Shown here piece by piece: positions 10,101 to 18,447 of a DNA stretch of 64,000 bases. This stretch comes from JAWLFY01 sp041685355 (lineage in GTDB: Bacteria; Planctomycetota; Planctomycetia; Pirellulales; Pirellulaceae): assembly GCA_041685355.1 (NCBI GenBank), contig JAWLFY010000006.1:8806-72805 (forward strand). The letters are read 5' to 3'. The notes beneath the pieces are model-generated. The model made no database searches. It saw only the letters and a program-made list of their open reading frames with translations, and was not told the DNA's origin. The first letter of the stretch is position 1. Each line of letters begins with the position of its first letter. The position numbers and the translations under genes are program-made.

Positions 10101-12505
10101 TCGTTGCCGTCGCCTCCGTTGATCGTATCGGCGCCTTGCGACCCGATCAGCGTATCGTTCCCGCCGCCCCCTTCGAGCGTCACGGTTCCCACCGTACCGG
10201 CGAGAAGTAACGAGGCGTCGAGCAGGTCGTTCCCGACGCCGCCGTCGATCGAGATCGCCGCCGGGGCGAACGCCGCCAGGTCTTCGACGGTGACCTCGTC
10301 GTCTCCCGCGAGGGTGTTGACGTCTTGAGTTTCGACACCGTCGACCGTGATCGTGACGGCCATGGGCGCGGTCCGGTTCAGTGCGTAGCCGGTGGCGGTG
10401 CTTGCCAACGTGAGGACGTCGGGACCGCCGTCGGCGCCGTTGAAGATCAACGTGTCGGTGTCGTCGCCGCCATCGACGACGTCGTTTCCGTCGCCGTCGG
10501 TCCAAACGAACGTGTCGTCGCCAGCGTCACCGTTGAGGACGTCATCGCCGCCGTTGCCGACGATGAGGTCGTTCCCGTCGCCCCCGTTGATCGTGTCGGC
10601 GCCTTGGGTCCCGAGGATCGTGTCGTCACCGGCACCGCCGTCGATGTTGACGGTGGCGTAGAACCCGGAGGCCACCGCGGAGCCGTCGAGGGAGTCATTT
10701 CCGTCGCCGAGGTCGATGTTCAGGATCGGGATCGCGGTGAGTGAATCGGGGACGTCGAGGATGACTTCGTCGTTGGCGTCGCCCGCCAGGATCGTGAGCG
10801 AGTTGGTCGGGTTGGTGAAGAAGACGGTTTCGGCGAGGGTGGATTCGATACGGGAGACGTTGTCACCGGGGGTCGCGTCGTCGCCGAACGTGATCGTTTG
10901 ATCGGCGTCGCTAAAGGCGAACACGCGGTCGGTCGCGTCGAGGTTATCGAAGATCGGCTCGAGTCCGCGGAACTCGAGGATTGAGTTGTCGACATCGATC
11001 GTGCCGTCGGTGGCATTCACGAAGTCGTAGCGAACCGAAGTCGCAACGCCGCCGACCAGGGTCAGGCCGTCGCCGGTCGCGGTCGACTGGTCGCCGCCGT
11101 CAAACAGGAACGCGTCCAATCCCGCGAGCGGATTGCCGTTGCCGGAATTGATCGTCAGTTGGTCGTCTTGGTCGGAGCCGATGATCTCGATCGCAACAAC
11201 ACTCGAGACCAGTTGCGAAGAGACGAGTTCCTCGGGCGCCGAACCGTTCCCGTCGGGGTCGAAGAAGACTTGGAGCCAATCGCCGGTCGGGTCGAGCGAC
11301 AGACGGACGCCGTTGGGGGTGCCGTTGTCGGGGAGTTGATAACGATCGCTGAGCGAACCGCCCGTTTCGGCGCGGACCCGTTCGACATCGACGAACGTCA
11401 CCGGTTGGACGTCGGGGGCGACAAGTTGTCCTTCGCTCGCGGCGGTGATCCGCTTGGTCAGGTCGCCAACGACGGACAGCAGGTCGCCCGCCGGGGAATC
11501 GTGGTCACCGCCATCGACAGTGATCGTGAGGAACTCGGAGGGTGTCACCGTGATCGTGTCGTCGCCCTCGGCGGCGTGGAGCAGGAGTGTCGCGAGCGAC
11601 TCGTCGAAGGTGATCGATTCGGCGTCGAAAGTGATTTCGGTCGGTGTGACGGCGATCTCATCATCGCCGGCGGTCGCCACAACGACGATGTCTTCCGCGG
11701 CGTTGCCCGAGTACGAATTGGACGTCAGGCTGCCGGAGCCGTTGACGATCACGATCGCCGCCCCGTTGTTGTCCTCGAGGAACGCCTCGTTGATAACGAG
11801 TTCGCCACCGCGACTCCAAACGCCGCCCCCTTCGGCGGCCGCGTCGAGTTCGTTCGCGGAGATCGAGCTTGCGGGATCGATTCGGAGGGTGCTCGCGGTG
11901 TTCGCGACGCCACCGCCGGCAACGGTTGCCCGGTTGTCCCTGACCTTGACGCCATCGAGCGTGACGACGCCTCCGCCGGCAACCGCGATCCCGCCCCCGA
12001 TATCGGCGACGCCTCCGGTCACGGTCAGTTGGTTGAGCGTGACCGAGTCCCCCGTGTCGATCCGGATCACACGGCTCAGTTCCGCCGCATCGATTGTGAC
12101 CGCGACCCCACTTCCGTCGAGATTCGCCCCATCGATGGAGAGGTCGCCGGTGATCACGAGTTCGCCGCCTGCGAGCGTGAGCGTCTCGTTGCCGGCCGGA
12201 AGATCGAACGTGATCAGATTCCCGACCGGGTCCCCGGCGACCGCCTCGTTTACGGCGGCGCCGGAGTTGACCGCTTCGATCGCTTCTCGGAGGCTAACCA
12301 ACCCGTCGTTGGCGACGACGTCGTCGGGGGTGGTCACGATGTAGCTGGCGAGCACGCGACGGGCTTCGAGCGTCTCACCTCCGAGTCGTCGGTGGCGACT
12401 CCGGCTGGGGCGGCGACCGCGACGGGTCACCATGCGGGCGGTTCGCTTCAGCGGCGTGAGCAGGCGGTCGAGCGGGGGGGCGGGAAGGGGGAATGGGCGG
12501 CGCAT
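7193..12505 (-). CDS. Giant surface protein: LEPR-like export motif, RTX-like repeats, C-terminal dockerin
   Basis: A very large secreted protein of about 1770 residues (ATG at 12505; ATG at 12436 and an upstream ATG at 12595 are also in frame). The basic amino end leads to LGGETLEARRVLASY, a variant of the planctomycete LEPR-xLL motif that opens giant surface proteins. A CSLREA-like segment (LVSLREAIEAVN) and beta-helix-type sequence follow. The middle has RTX-like glycine/aspartate nonapeptides (GGDGNDLIVGNGGDDVLNG, GDAGDDTF), which bind calcium in known families; a block of about 156 residues is repeated in tandem (compare 9971-10140 with 10439-10608). Near the C-terminus are two EF-hand-like dockerin segments, DVNGDGEVSALDALVVINH and DVNDDGRASALDALLVINT. 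It is probably a calcium-stabilised adhesin or matrix protein. The partner of the dockerin is not seen here. Confidence 0.85.
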   Translation of the reverse strand: MRRPFPLPAPPLDRLLTPLKRTARMVTRRGRRPSRSRHRRLGGETLEARRVLASYIVTTPDDVVANDGLVSLREAIEAVNSGAAVNEAVAGDPVGNLITFDLPAGNETLTLAGGELVITGDLSIDGANLDGSGVAVTIDAAELSRVIRIDTGDSVTLNQLTVTGGVADIGGGIAVAGGGVVTLDGVKVRDNRATVAGGGVANTASTLRIDPASSISANELDAAAEGGGVWSRGGELVINEAFLEDNNGAAIVIVNGSGSLTSNSYSGNAAEDIVVVATAGDDEIAVTPTEITFDAESITFDESLATLLLHAAEGDDTITVTPSEFLTITVDGGDHDSPAGDLLSVVGDLTKRITAASEGQLVAPDVQPVTFVDVERVRAETGGSLSDRYQLPDNGTPNGVRLSLDPTGDWLQVFFDPDGNGSAPEELVSSQLVSSVVAIEIIGSDQDDQLTINSGNGNPLAGLDAFLFDGGDQSTATGDGLTLVGGVATSVRYDFVNATDGTIDVDNSILEFRGLEPIFDNLDATDRVFAFSDADQTITFGDDATPGDNVSRIESTLAETVFFTNPTNSLTILAGDANDEVILDVPDSLTAIPILNIDLGDGNDSLDGSAVASGFYATVNIDGGAGDDTILGTQGADTINGGDGNDLIVGNGGDDVLNGDAGDDTFVWTDGDGNDVVDGGDDTDTLIFNGADGGPDVLTLASTATGYALNRTAPMAVTITVDGVETQDVNTLAGDDEVTVEDLAAFAPAAISIDGGVGNDLLDASLLLAGTVGTVTLEGGGGNDTLIGSQGADTINGGDGNDLIVGNGGDDVLNGDAGDDTFVWNNGDGNDVVDGGDDTDTFIFNGADGFSDVITLADTATGYELSRTAPAVVTITVDGVENQEINTLAGDDEVTVNLPDPTILDRLVVNAGEGNDTIRIRGWAGEDGAELNGEDGVDTFIIGSADDATGTLDGITGAVTVDGGEPPTVPPALGGTVSESVEGRTTEGVIESVEVEVPDPSGHDFLFVNDAGSVASHTFTITGTTIQRTSSAGGLISYAEIESVVLSTGEGDDTVTVDGTADEVTTVVSTADGNDTVNIHQTGSASLLLVDTGDDANDVAVADTGDDSVTRVTTGADSDTVAITSIGDLAGIEIDTAMGDDTIAIGPEPLPRPVRSGPAVVRVNAGAGADTFDVEEAFLNTVVDLIGGAGADTFNLTAAGSTAEGSLSRLNDDPENVPDDVAVTVTRQLFVEGGDSVETGPGRIPIVNEGARIDTLGDGVPVTPAYTAGSRLMTSAPCDPAGTDFPVAGPGDPLASNDTINLLATDAADPLDLRLLITAFGAGVLATVDNAAPDAPANEVVEFLGIESIHVEAGSGNDTMTVHSDVPITAPTTGIVVSFDGGAGGDLFRVVGTDFDDRITIRSPIVAGSPRAPFELDDVEFVRVDGFDGDDQIVNKTPAQGVLNGGDGDDILVGGSDSDLITGGAGIDALFGCEGNDILLPDHNFGDSAPDPMIATDGELIDGGPEDSLSPGDVGIQLGEDFVNDIESLGDGGGLKNVLTWIRAIFIPLGSISFDGSSPLVEAFGRALTDPPDLNRDNLFDETDDVVAPVPPQDNAMTSMLMTIHNDVLPSDVNGDGEVSALDALVVINHLARDQAGTSGEGEPSFSYHFPDVNDDGRASALDALLVINTLQRRPTTSQARGPEGETAVETVSDAPSPRLAPARTELTQNGSPSPASSSNADSSSTSLPPRPPRLVVPPNRPGSGDERADADWLDLLADDLAGLANDRFS

Positions 12506-13012
12506 GCGGGGCGGTCGCGATCGTTGGGAGGCGATAACGTGGCGAGGTTTTCGAATTAGAACCAGTAAAGTTGCCGGGGGGGATCGAGGCAACATGGCGG
12601 GGCGACATTCCCCGCGGGAATCACGCGTCGTGTCTCGCGAAAACCGGGCATCTTCTCCTGCGAGAACCGCGTATCGTCCCCTGCGAGAACCGCGTATCGT
12701 CTCGTGCTAGAACCGCGTATCGTGGCCTGCGAGAACCGCGTATCGTGTCCTGCGAGAACCGCGTATCGTGTCCTGCGAGAACCGCGTATCGTGTCCTGCG
12801 AGAACCGCGTATCGTGTCCAGCGGAAGCCGTACGGCATTCCCTGCGGAGATTGCCGGCGGGGGGCGAACCGTTTCGTGTGAGCTGGCGGCGAATTGCTGT
12901 TCGACTTCCGTGGCTGGGGATATAACGGAAGAATGTCCTCCGGCGCGTGAGGTGGTCAATCGGCGAACGGTCACGACATCCCCCCCGCGAGTTCATATCC
13001 CCCAGCGAGTTC
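12506..13012. other. Divergent intergenic region with 23-bp repeat array
   Basis: About 500 bp separate the divergent giant surface-protein and kinase genes, so promoters of both must lie here, but none is recognisable by eye. The left half is the tandem array described separately. The rest shows no convincing gene: open frames crossing it are made of the repeat itself. Confidence 0.7.
12616..12868. repeat. 23-bp tandem repeat array with decaying ends
   Basis: Copies start every 23 bp at 12662, 12685, 12708, 12731, 12754, 12777 and 12800, with core gagaaccgcgtatcgt; the four from 12731 are nearly identical. Degenerate copies extend the phase left (12639, 12616) and right (12823, 12846). Copies abut without spacers, so this is not a CRISPR array. 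The unit is not a multiple of three and no protein here is convincing. The flanking copy at 12823 contains cggcattccc, linking it to the repeat at 7140. Confidence 0.95.
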
Positions 13013-16000
13013 ATGGAATCCTCGGTACCCGGCGGCCCTGGCCCGTCTTCCCCAGCCCCCGTCTCGTCTCAGTATCAGGTGGGAGACGAGGTCGTCCCGG
13101 GGTACACGCTCGTCTCGCAGCTCGGCAGCGGCATGGCCGGGGATGTCTGGATCGCCCAGGCCGCCGGGGGTGTGCAGGTGGCGTTGAAGGTGATCCGCTC
13201 GTTGGCGATGGTCGGCGGGCGGAAGGAACTACGGGCACTGAAGACGATCCGGAACGTGAAGCATCCGAACCTGTGCCCCGTTTTCGGGTTCTGGACGAAG
13301 GACGAACAGGGGCGAATCTTGGCCGACGGCGAGACGGAGTTGCTGGCGACCGACACGGTCGACTTTGTCCCGCCCGGCCCCGAGGGTGCCGAGGGTGCCG
13401 AGGGTGGGCATGGTGGCCTCGGGGCAACGATGTCGATCAGTTCGCTCTCGACTCCGGTCGACGGCCCGGCTGACGGAGGAGAGCGAAGCGGCCGGCAGAC
13501 GGAGGGACGGGGGACGCCCAAGGCGAGCGCCCAGCAGTTGATCGTCGTGATGGGATTGGGGGACCGCACGCTTTTTGACCGGTTGGTCGAGGCACGGATC
13601 GAGGCGGGGATTCCAGGCGACGATACGACGCGGCCGCACGGTTTGGTCCCGGTCGAGGCGATCCGCTACCTGCGGGCCTCCGCCGGCGCCATCGATCTGC
13701 TCAACCGCGAACACCAGATTTATCATTGTGACATCAAGCCGCAAAACATCTTGATTGTCGGGGGCGACGCGCAGGTTTGTGACTTCGGGTTGGCGAACAA
13801 GATCGAAGGGGAAATGCGAAAGACGCAGCAAGCGTTCGCGACCCCCGCGTACGCGGCCCCGGAAGTCCTGCAGGGTCAAACGTATAGCCGCGCCGTCGAC
13901 CAGTATTCGTTGGCGGTGACGTATTACGAGCTCCGCACCGGGCGATTGCCGTTCGACGTCACGACACCGGCAAACATGGTCGTGGCGAAGTGCACGGGTA
14001 AGCTCGATCTGAGCCATCTGACGCCGGCGGAGCGAAAGGTGATGTCGCGGGCGATGGACGTCGATCCCGACCGCCGTTATCCGTCGTGTACCGAGTTCGT
14101 TACGGCGCTCGCGCGGGCGACGGGGGTCGAAAAGTCGGGCGGACTCTCGCCGGCACGACTGTTCGCCGGCGGCTTGCTCGCCGCGGTGTGTCTCGCGATC
14201 GGTGTCGCGACGTGGCGCGCGGTCGATCCCGACGGGTACGCCGCGGCGGTCGCGAAGTGGCGGGGCGTGCGAACGGCAGAAGAACGGCTCGCCGACGCCC
14301 GACGGGTGATCGACGCCTCGGCCGATGTCGCCTACATGAGTCCCGAGAATCGGCTTCGCGAAGCCGCCGCGTTATCGCTCGGGGCGACCGACGCCCCGAA
14401 CGCGGAGACTCGCCAAGGGGCGATCGCCGCGAGCGAGCAGGCGATCGGGTTGCTGGGGGACAAAATCCGCGAAATCTTGGAAGAGCGACCACGGCTCGAC
14501 GAAGATCAGCTCGACACGATCGAGCGTGACCTCGATTGGCTTGACGCCGAGCTGTCGCGATCCGATCGTGATTTCGTGTGGGGGCCTCGGTCGCGAGGGC
14601 GGACCTGGCTGAATCGCGCCTTGCTTGATCAGAAGCATCGAGGCGTCTTCGATTCCGACGCGACGGGACGGTTGGCGTCGGACCCCGCCGCGACCGCCGA
14701 CATCACCGGCGGCGAACGGCTCCAAGCGGCGATCGCGACGCTACTGGCCCGGGCGGCCGATGCCGATTACCCGGTTTCGGCGCTAATCGACGGGACGTTA
14801 TCTGGGAATACTGACACCGACGGCAACGGACCAAGTGATCCGGGCTCGGGCGGCGCCGGGGCGTTGCCGGTCGACGCGGACGAACCGCTCCGCACAAGCG
14901 TAATCGATTGCGAACGGTTGGCGGCGACGGTTCCGGCGTCGGAGCTACCGGTGTTCTACCGAGACGCGTGGCCGCGGCTTCGTGACGTATCGCTGGCGCC
15001 GCTGCGGCGATTCGTGGCCGAGACCGAACCGGGGTCTGCGGCCCGCGACGAGGTGATGGCGGCGTTCCCGGGGTTGGCGGCGGAGGCGGAATTGTCGGCG
15101 GCCCATCGTCGTTTGGTGGGCCGTGACATCGACGGCGTGCGATCCCATCTGAACGCGCTGGCCGAGCTCGACCCGGCGGTACTCGGCGAGCCGGCGCGGG
15201 CGCAGCAGTCTTGGCTCCGCGAGGCGGTCGAGACGGCCGATTCGTCTCGGGCGCCGCTCGATTCGCTTCGACGGATGGCGGATCCTGACCGCCGGGACCA
15301 ACTCCGCGACGTCCCGAAAGCGTCGGTTGAGGCGGTGTCGGAAATGGTGACCGCGCGAGTGCTTGAGGCGGCGCCTCGGTTTCCCGATGCCGTGCAGCTG
15401 TACCGGTCGGCCGTCGCGATCGGTGAGGCGACCGGGGCATCGACGCCGGCGGCCGGGCGGGCGTTGCTGTCCACCGCGATCGTCACCGATTCGGTTGCCG
15501 ACGAAGCGCTCGATCCGGTGTTGCGTCCTGACGCGGGGGACGAGACCCTGCGTCGTCTCGGGGCGGCGATCCGATTGGAACGGTTGGCACGGGAGAACGA
15601 GCGCCCGCCGCAGCGCGAGGTTCGCCAACTCCGCGACATGGCGATCGGTTTGCGTGAGACGTCGGACGCCACGAAACTTGAGGTCGGCGTTCGTCCGATC
15701 CCCCCGGTCTTGATCGCGTTGACGATGTCGGCCGCCGACGTGTTGCTCGGCGATCTGTCGGCGGCGGTGGAGCGTCTTCAGCCGTACCGTCCCGGAGCCG
15801 CGGGTCAGGACCGCGATGGCAAAGCGACGGTCGATTCGCTTTCGGCGGAGCGTCGCCGTTGGATCGCGGGGCTTTACTTGGAGGACGCACGTGAGCGTTC
15901 GGGTGTCGAGGATCGGGACCTGAAACATCGCTATCGCCAAGACGACGTGACGCTCGCCGACCGTGTCGCCCAGGCGGGGACTTGGCTCGACGACGCCGAG

Positions 16001-18151
16001 TCGCATCCGGGGTGGCTTCAGGAGGCGGCGCTCGTCGAGTTGGCGAACCCCGAGCGGAGGCTGACCGCGAACGCCGTCGCCTCGTTCGACGACATCGATC
16101 CGGGGGATCTCGTTTCGCCGTTGCTACTCGGGTTGCTCGAGCGGCAACTCGAGAAGACGCGTCCCGGGCGTCCGCAAGGATCGGAGAAGGATCGCGTCGG
16201 GGAGACCGGGCGGCTGGTCCGGTTGGCCGGGGAAATGGTCCGCCGTTTCGGCGATCGGCAACGGCTCGAAATCTCGACGGCGACCGACTTCTATGCCCCG
16301 GTCATGGAACGGTTCGGGACGGTGATTCGGAGGACCGAGTCGGGAGGACGCGAACTGCCGCCGTCGATCGACCAAGGGGACGCGATCACGTTTTGCCTGG
16401 GGATGCTCGAATCGGCTCGCGGGTACGGGGTGCGTGAGACGTTCCGTCAGCGCGGCGACCCGGGGCCCTGGTACGCCGATCTCGAAACCGCGGCGGCGTT
16501 GGCGGCGACGCATGAAGACGACCCACGGCGGGCGTCGGCACTTTGGCTGGAAGCGGCGGAATATTACCGGATGGACCGCGACCTTCAGCCCGAGGGGTGG
16601 ACCCGCCCGGACGACGTCGACCCGCTCGACCGCTACATCGATCGGGCTCGCGATGTCGGGGGCGAAACTCCCCGGATCGTGCTCACGATGGCGCTCACCG
16701 CGGAGCGTCGCTCGAAGGTCGTCGTCGACAACGCGGAGCGGGTCGCGGCACTCGACCGCGGGGCCGACCTGTGTGGCCGGGTCGTCGAAATCGCCGATGC
16801 GGGGAACACGAGTGGCGGGAACGCGGGCCGCGGGACCACCGGCGAATGGCTGGATGACCGGTTTGACGCGCTCTGGAATCACGCCAACATCCTCGTCCAG
16901 CGGGCGTTCTACGACGCGTCGGACCGAACCCAACGGCTCGAGTCGGCGCGTCTGAAGGCGACCGAAGCGATCCGGATGATCGAACGACATCCGGTGGAGG
17001 CGCAGGAATGGTCGACGGCCTCGGCGTACAGCTCGCTCGGGAACGCGTGCGAAGATTTGGGGCTTTACTGTTACGCCTCAGACGAGGATCAAGCGTTGCA
17101 GATGGAGCGTTTCGAGGAGGCCAGCGAGGCGTTCCGGGAGGCGGCGAAGTTGACGCGTGGCGGTGGCGGGTTCAAGGAAGCGTTGTATCTGGCACGATGC
17201 CTGATCCGCTATCACGACAACGGCGGCCCGAAGTCGTTACTCGACGAGGCGGACGCGAATCTGCTCGAGCCGGACGACGAATTGGCGACCGACCTCCGGG
17301 CGCGATGGGGGATGTGGCGATCGGCGTTGGCGCTGCGGCGTGGCGACGAGGACGCCGCCCGGCGGTACGCGAAGGACGTATTCGAGCGGCTGCGACATGA
17401 GACCGCGCCGAGTTTGCTCGATGAGAAGAACGACGCGGCGATCCATTACGCGGACTTGCTCTACAAGTCCCAGACGAACGACCCGCAGCAGATCTTGGAC
17501 GTGATCGCGGCGGTCGAGGAGCCGAGTCCGAAACACCGCTGGAAGTCGCTCGCGGTTCGGATGTTGGCACTCGCGGACTTGGGGGCGGTCGACGAGGCGA
17601 TCGCGTGTCACGACGAAATGTTGCGATACGCCGAGCGAGACTTAGTGTTCGAACCGGAACTGGTGATCCCGCCGCTCGGTGACGGGACGCTCGATCTGTT
17701 CCGGCTCAGTTTCCCGCGTGATGACGCGCTCGCCCGAGACCAGATGGTGAAGCGATTGGAGGACGTCATCCGGGCCGCCGAATCGGCCGCATCCGGTTCG
17801 GCTGACGCGGCGGCGTGTCGGGCGCTCGTCGCCTGGGCGAAGGGGCTACGTGGTTTGATCCGTGAGGGGCAATCGCCGGACATGGTAGGTCCGATGATCG
17901 CGGGGATCGAAGGATTACCGACCACCGCGGTGTACCGACGGATGCGCGACGAGGGGCGGTGGAACTTGTGGGTCTACTTCAGCCTCATCACCCGCACCGG
18001 AAACCTGCCGGAGGTGATCGGGAAGCTTTCGGATGACGCCCCGAGATTGGCGGACCAGCTCGAGGCGCTTCAATCGACCGACGCCGTCAACCAGACGATG
18101 CGAAACCGGATCGGCCGCGCGGTGGGATTGCTTCGCGAATTGTCGAAGTAA
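13013..18151 (+). CDS. Transmembrane Ser/Thr protein kinase with a giant C-terminal domain
   Basis: About 1712 residues from the ATG at 13013 (MESSVPGGPG); an upstream in-frame ATG at 12947 lies in poorly conserved-looking sequence. The kinase domain has a glycine loop (GSGMAGDVW), the ATP-binding lysine in VALKVI (Lys59), the catalytic loop HCDIKPQNIL (Asp240) and DFGLA (Asp257). The usual Arg before the catalytic Asp is Cys, so it is a non-RD kinase. A low-complexity insert (about residues 105-185, with EGAEGAEGG) splits the N-lobe region from the rest. A single membrane helix lies near 383-402. The remaining 1300 or so residues are helical and TPR-like, presumably outside the cytoplasm, and could sense or bind an envelope partner. 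It faces the giant RTX/dockerin gene, but a functional link is only a guess. Confidence 0.9.
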   Translation: MESSVPGGPGPSSPAPVSSQYQVGDEVVPGYTLVSQLGSGMAGDVWIAQAAGGVQVALKVIRSLAMVGGRKELRALKTIRNVKHPNLCPVFGFWTKDEQGRILADGETELLATDTVDFVPPGPEGAEGAEGGHGGLGATMSISSLSTPVDGPADGGERSGRQTEGRGTPKASAQQLIVVMGLGDRTLFDRLVEARIEAGIPGDDTTRPHGLVPVEAIRYLRASAGAIDLLNREHQIYHCDIKPQNILIVGGDAQVCDFGLANKIEGEMRKTQQAFATPAYAAPEVLQGQTYSRAVDQYSLAVTYYELRTGRLPFDVTTPANMVVAKCTGKLDLSHLTPAERKVMSRAMDVDPDRRYPSCTEFVTALARATGVEKSGGLSPARLFAGGLLAAVCLAIGVATWRAVDPDGYAAAVAKWRGVRTAEERLADARRVIDASADVAYMSPENRLREAAALSLGATDAPNAETRQGAIAASEQAIGLLGDKIREILEERPRLDEDQLDTIERDLDWLDAELSRSDRDFVWGPRSRGRTWLNRALLDQKHRGVFDSDATGRLASDPAATADITGGERLQAAIATLLARAADADYPVSALIDGTLSGNTDTDGNGPSDPGSGGAGALPVDADEPLRTSVIDCERLAATVPASELPVFYRDAWPRLRDVSLAPLRRFVAETEPGSAARDEVMAAFPGLAAEAELSAAHRRLVGRDIDGVRSHLNALAELDPAVLGEPARAQQSWLREAVETADSSRAPLDSLRRMADPDRRDQLRDVPKASVEAVSEMVTARVLEAAPRFPDAVQLYRSAVAIGEATGASTPAAGRALLSTAIVTDSVADEALDPVLRPDAGDETLRRLGAAIRLERLARENERPPQREVRQLRDMAIGLRETSDATKLEVGVRPIPPVLIALTMSAADVLLGDLSAAVERLQPYRPGAAGQDRDGKATVDSLSAERRRWIAGLYLEDARERSGVEDRDLKHRYRQDDVTLADRVAQAGTWLDDAESHPGWLQEAALVELANPERRLTANAVASFDDIDPGDLVSPLLLGLLERQLEKTRPGRPQGSEKDRVGETGRLVRLAGEMVRRFGDRQRLEISTATDFYAPVMERFGTVIRRTESGGRELPPSIDQGDAITFCLGMLESARGYGVRETFRQRGDPGPWYADLETAAALAATHEDDPRRASALWLEAAEYYRMDRDLQPEGWTRPDDVDPLDRYIDRARDVGGETPRIVLTMALTAERRSKVVVDNAERVAALDRGADLCGRVVEIADAGNTSGGNAGRGTTGEWLDDRFDALWNHANILVQRAFYDASDRTQRLESARLKATEAIRMIERHPVEAQEWSTASAYSSLGNACEDLGLYCYASDEDQALQMERFEEASEAFREAAKLTRGGGGFKEALYLARCLIRYHDNGGPKSLLDEADANLLEPDDELATDLRARWGMWRSALALRRGDEDAARRYAKDVFERLRHETAPSLLDEKNDAAIHYADLLYKSQTNDPQQILDVIAAVEEPSPKHRWKSLAVRMLALADLGAVDEAIACHDEMLRYAERDLVFEPELVIPPLGDGTLDLFRLSFPRDDALARDQMVKRLEDVIRAAESAASGSADAAACRALVAWAKGLRGLIREGQSPDMVGPMIAGIEGLPTTAVYRRMRDEGRWNLWVYFSLITRTGNLPEVIGKLSDDAPRLADQLEALQSTDAVNQTMRNRIGRAVGLLRELSK

Positions 18152-18273
18152 GAACTCGTGGAGAGTTCGGGGGGCTGCTTTACGCCAACGGCGTTTCGCC
18201 CCACAGCCCAGGGGTGCTTCAATCCTGAGTGTCGGCCTTGCACGCGGCCCCGTCGGAAGTCTGCGCGACTTCC

Positions 18274-18343
18274 GCTACGGGGGACGCGCTACGGGGGACG
18301 CGCTACGGGGGACGCGCTACGGGGGACGCGCTACGGGGGACGG
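18274..18343. repeat. 14-bp intergenic tandem repeat, five copies
   Basis: Five copies of gctacgggggacgc start at 18274, 18288, 18302, 18316 and 18330, in the 296-bp space between the kinase stop and the DUF1549 gene. Upstream of them is a dispersed-looking segment with acgccaacggcgtttcgc, a short imperfect palindrome. No gene is seen in this space. Confidence 0.95.
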
Positions 18344-18447
18344 GGCCTTTCCTTGTGGCCGTGACGGGGGTCGGGATGATAGGATGAAAAGCCCCCATCA
18401 CCGACCGGATTTTCCGGTCCCGCCCCATCACCACCGACAATCGAACC

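Noticed and set aside
7193..12505. RTX toxin
   Set aside because: The calcium-binding repeats are present, but there is no toxin domain, no adjacent type I secretion genes, and a dockerin and LEPR-type motif point to a surface protein.
12616..12868. CRISPR array
   Set aside because: Units abut with no spacers, and no cas genes are near.
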